The notes under the pieces are model-generated. The model was given only the letters and a program-made list of their open reading frames with translations, did no database searches and was not told the DNA's origin. Source: G963662905 sp963676415 (GTDB taxonomy: Bacteria > Bacteroidota > Bacteroidia > Bacteroidales > WRLA01). From it: 64,000 nucleotides of DNA. The stretch lies in the NCBI GenBank assembly GCA_963676415.1, contig OY781097.1:2790001-2854000 (forward strand), given 5' to 3'. Within the stretch, counting starts at the first letter, position 1. The number at the start of each line of letters is the position of its first letter. This document shows positions 62,433 through 64,000 of the stretch, piece by piece. Position numbers and translations under genes: made by a program.

Positions 62433-64000
62433 TTAGTGTAGTCTCTTAGGAAGTTTTATTACACCATTGTACTCCCTAGTTGGTTTTTCAGCCTTATCTT
62501 CTAGTTCATATTTTTCTATATAGTATTTCAATTCTTCAAATACACTTTTAAACATTTTCTTCCTTTTTTTGATATCGTAAGGTATTACAATATTTGGCTT
62601 GTCGAAATATGTATATAATTGGGTGTAGAGGTCATTTTCGATAGCACCTGCATGAAAAGGGGCTAAATCAGCCAATTTCATTTCTAAAATGTAATTACAG
62701 TATTCTAGATATTTTTCAATATTTTTGAGTGAGGTACGACTAGGGCTATAATTATAAGAGATTTCAATGTTTGAATCGTTAATATTCTCAACTTGATGAT
62801 TTTTTTTAACAATTCCTGAAATTCTGTTTTTACTAGAATCAAATAACTTATTGTACATTTCTCTCGATAGAAATTGTTTTGCACCTTTGTTAAAATTAGT
62901 CAATCTAATATTTCTACTTATGTCTGACATAGTGAGATTACTACTAGGATGAATTTGGTAAAAAAAGCTTTCAGGTGGAGAATCTTCAAGTGTAGGAAAT
63001 ATGTTAGAGGGACTAAATTGCAATATTGACTTTTCTGCATTGTTTTTTATAAAAGTTTCATGATTAATTATGAAACCATCATTGCTAAAGAGTAATTCAA
63101 TGCCTAACAACGTTCTATGATTTGGTTTGTATCTATGGCTTGATATTGTTTTTACCCATGGAGGGATTACTTCCATTGTTAAGATTCTTGCTAAAGCATC
63201 TTTAGCGATTTCTTTTAGTAGTTCATGAATAAAAGGAATGTTATTACTTATAAGACCTATCCGGTTAAGGTTAAGGGGGAGGTTTCCATCAAAATCATGG
63301 ACAGAGATAGTTGGCAGGTAGTTATTTGCATCATACAGATATTCATTTCCATTAAAATAAGGGTTAGGAGAAAAGCTTTGCTGATAAGGAACTAAGATCC
63401 CATTTAGATAGAATAGACTTTCTCCATATTCATTATTAAATTTTTGATCGTATGTCCAAATAATTCTACTATAATCATTATGTGAAATTTCACGCCAGTT
63501 ATAATCAAGAGTTTCATTAATTCCTGGAAGTAGTGTCTTTTTCTCAATATCCAGAATTGTTTTTGTTTTGTTGATGAAGATTACTTTAGGCGTGTTAAGA
63601 CAGTACCAACGATAAAATGGATACTCACTTGTGTATAGATGATTAATTGTTTTTTGTGAAATAGGGATTGTAATCTTCGTTCCAATTGCAATGTTTTCTT
63701 TCTTCTGGATCTCTATATGGTCAGTATTAAGGTTAGTTTCGAATGATAAGCCGTATTTTGCATTTTTATGTCTTGTTTCAATTTGCATTTCATCACCAAT
63801 TAGAAAAGCAGCTAAAACTCCAATACCAAATTTTCCGCTTCTTTGGATTTTTGAGTTTCCGACATCATCAGAATATTGTTTTCTCCATTGGGAGCTGTTT
63901 CGGAGTGAGGAACCGATCTTTAGAAAGTAATTTTTTAGAACATTTATATCCATTCCAATGCCATTATCCTCTATGCTAAAAAACATACTATTGCTTTCAT
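62433..64000 (-). CDS. GHKL (HSP90-like) ATPase protein, partial at 5' end
   Basis: The frame is open to the window edge: upstream of Met at 63986 come codons for ESNS, so the start lies outside. About 522 residues are visible. ATP-binding motifs are FFSIEDNGIGMD (G1, Mg/nucleotide Asp) and RSGKFGIGVLAAFLIGDEM (G2/lid), followed by a second domain (LNTDHIEIQKKENIAIGTKITIPI). The rest is Asn/Ile/Lys-rich with no recognised motif. The GHKL class includes HtpG, MORC and defence-linked ATPases. The AT-rich composition differs clearly from neighbours and suggests horizontal transfer. Confidence 0.75.
   Translation of the reverse strand, partial: ESNSMFFSIEDNGIGMDINVLKNYFLKIGSSLRNSSQWRKQYSDDVGNSKIQRSGKFGIGVLAAFLIGDEMQIETRHKNAKYGLSFETNLNTDHIEIQKKENIAIGTKITIPISQKTINHLYTSEYPFYRWYCLNTPKVIFINKTKTILDIEKKTLLPGINETLDYNWREISHNDYSRIIWTYDQKFNNEYGESLFYLNGILVPYQQSFSPNPYFNGNEYLYDANNYLPTISVHDFDGNLPLNLNRIGLISNNIPFIHELLKEIAKDALARILTMEVIPPWVKTISSHRYKPNHRTLLGIELLFSNDGFIINHETFIKNNAEKSILQFSPSNIFPTLEDSPPESFFYQIHPSSNLTMSDISRNIRLTNFNKGAKQFLSREMYNKLFDSSKNRISGIVKKNHQVENINDSNIEISYNYSPSRTSLKNIEKYLEYCNYILEMKLADLAPFHAGAIENDLYTQLYTYFDKPNIVIPYDIKKRKKMFKSVFEELKYYIEKYELEDKAEKPTREYNGVIKLPKRLH

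Noticed and set aside
1..64000. CRISPR arrays, tRNA and rRNA genes
   Set aside because: No regularly spaced repeats and no tRNA- or rRNA-like sequence were seen by eye in the intergenic regions. A tRNA scan was not run.

Overview
The window is a stretch of a Bacteroidota chromosome, most likely an anaerobic or fermentative member of the Bacteroidales/Marinilabiliales group. Evidence: type IX secretion features (a porT homologue and three cargo-like proteins, two of them with visible C-terminal sorting regions), TAnnTTTG-type promoters typical of the phylum, many start codons without Shine-Dalgarno sites, SusD-free polysaccharide-degrading lipoproteins, LpxB/HldE-type LPS genes, an [FeFe]-hydrogenase and an ADP-forming acyl-CoA synthetase. 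No rRNA, tRNA or CRISPR array was seen.

Layout. 1-2139: 5' part of a large secreted protein with repeated Ig-like modules, leaving the window. 2140-2647: hairpin-rich repeats. 2648-4752: PspC/PadR operon with a palindromic operator candidate. About 5084-6996: group II intron with its reverse transcriptase. 7107-17142: a ROK-regulated glycoside hydrolase operon (ROK, GH36-like, GH2, GH20), probably for galactose- and GlcNAc/GalNAc-containing glycans. 17847-19926: a SnoaL-like gene convergent with a lone trpB. trpB has a complete transcription-attenuation leader (promoter, 19-aa peptide with WWW, intrinsic terminator) and, unusually, a second Trp-rich mini-ORF between terminator and gene. 19962-23460: a decayed hybrid histidine kinase fragment followed by its intact four-PAS paralogue. 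23847-25013: GH53 galactanase lipoprotein. 25273-29792: a four-gene NAD(P)-linked, possibly electron-bifurcating [FeFe]-hydrogenase operon (hndB-hndC-hndD-hndA order) whose HndB has lost all cysteines. 29977-32763: Rpn-family nuclease and a broken IS3-family element carrying a 48-bp perfect palindrome.

32836-36446: ADP-forming acyl-CoA synthetase, a methyltransferase and RlmB. 36418-37119: a 92-bp duplication of the rlmB/comEC junction that brackets a 518-bp non-coding insert. 37059-43784: a housekeeping run on the minus strand (surE, small membrane protein, lpxB, two TPR proteins, comEC). 44019-49946: aminotransferase, HldE-type kinase, menG/ubiE, porT, a conserved hypothetical, a phosphatase and a YoeB-type toxin-antitoxin pair. 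50006-54649: valS, corA, mscS. 54772-60064: a T9SS-sorted serine hydrolase, divergent from a predicted beta-barrel protein paired with a 953-aa T9SS protein of unknown function. 60200-62353: FUSC-type transporter. 62433-64000: the 3' part of an AT-rich GHKL-ATPase gene that looks acquired.

The most unusual items are the double Trp-rich leader of trpB, the cysteine-less HndB, the LamG-like insertion inside the GH2 small domain, the 953-aa secreted protein with its partner barrel, and the duplicated junction with insert. All functional calls rest on motif recognition by eye; no database search was run.
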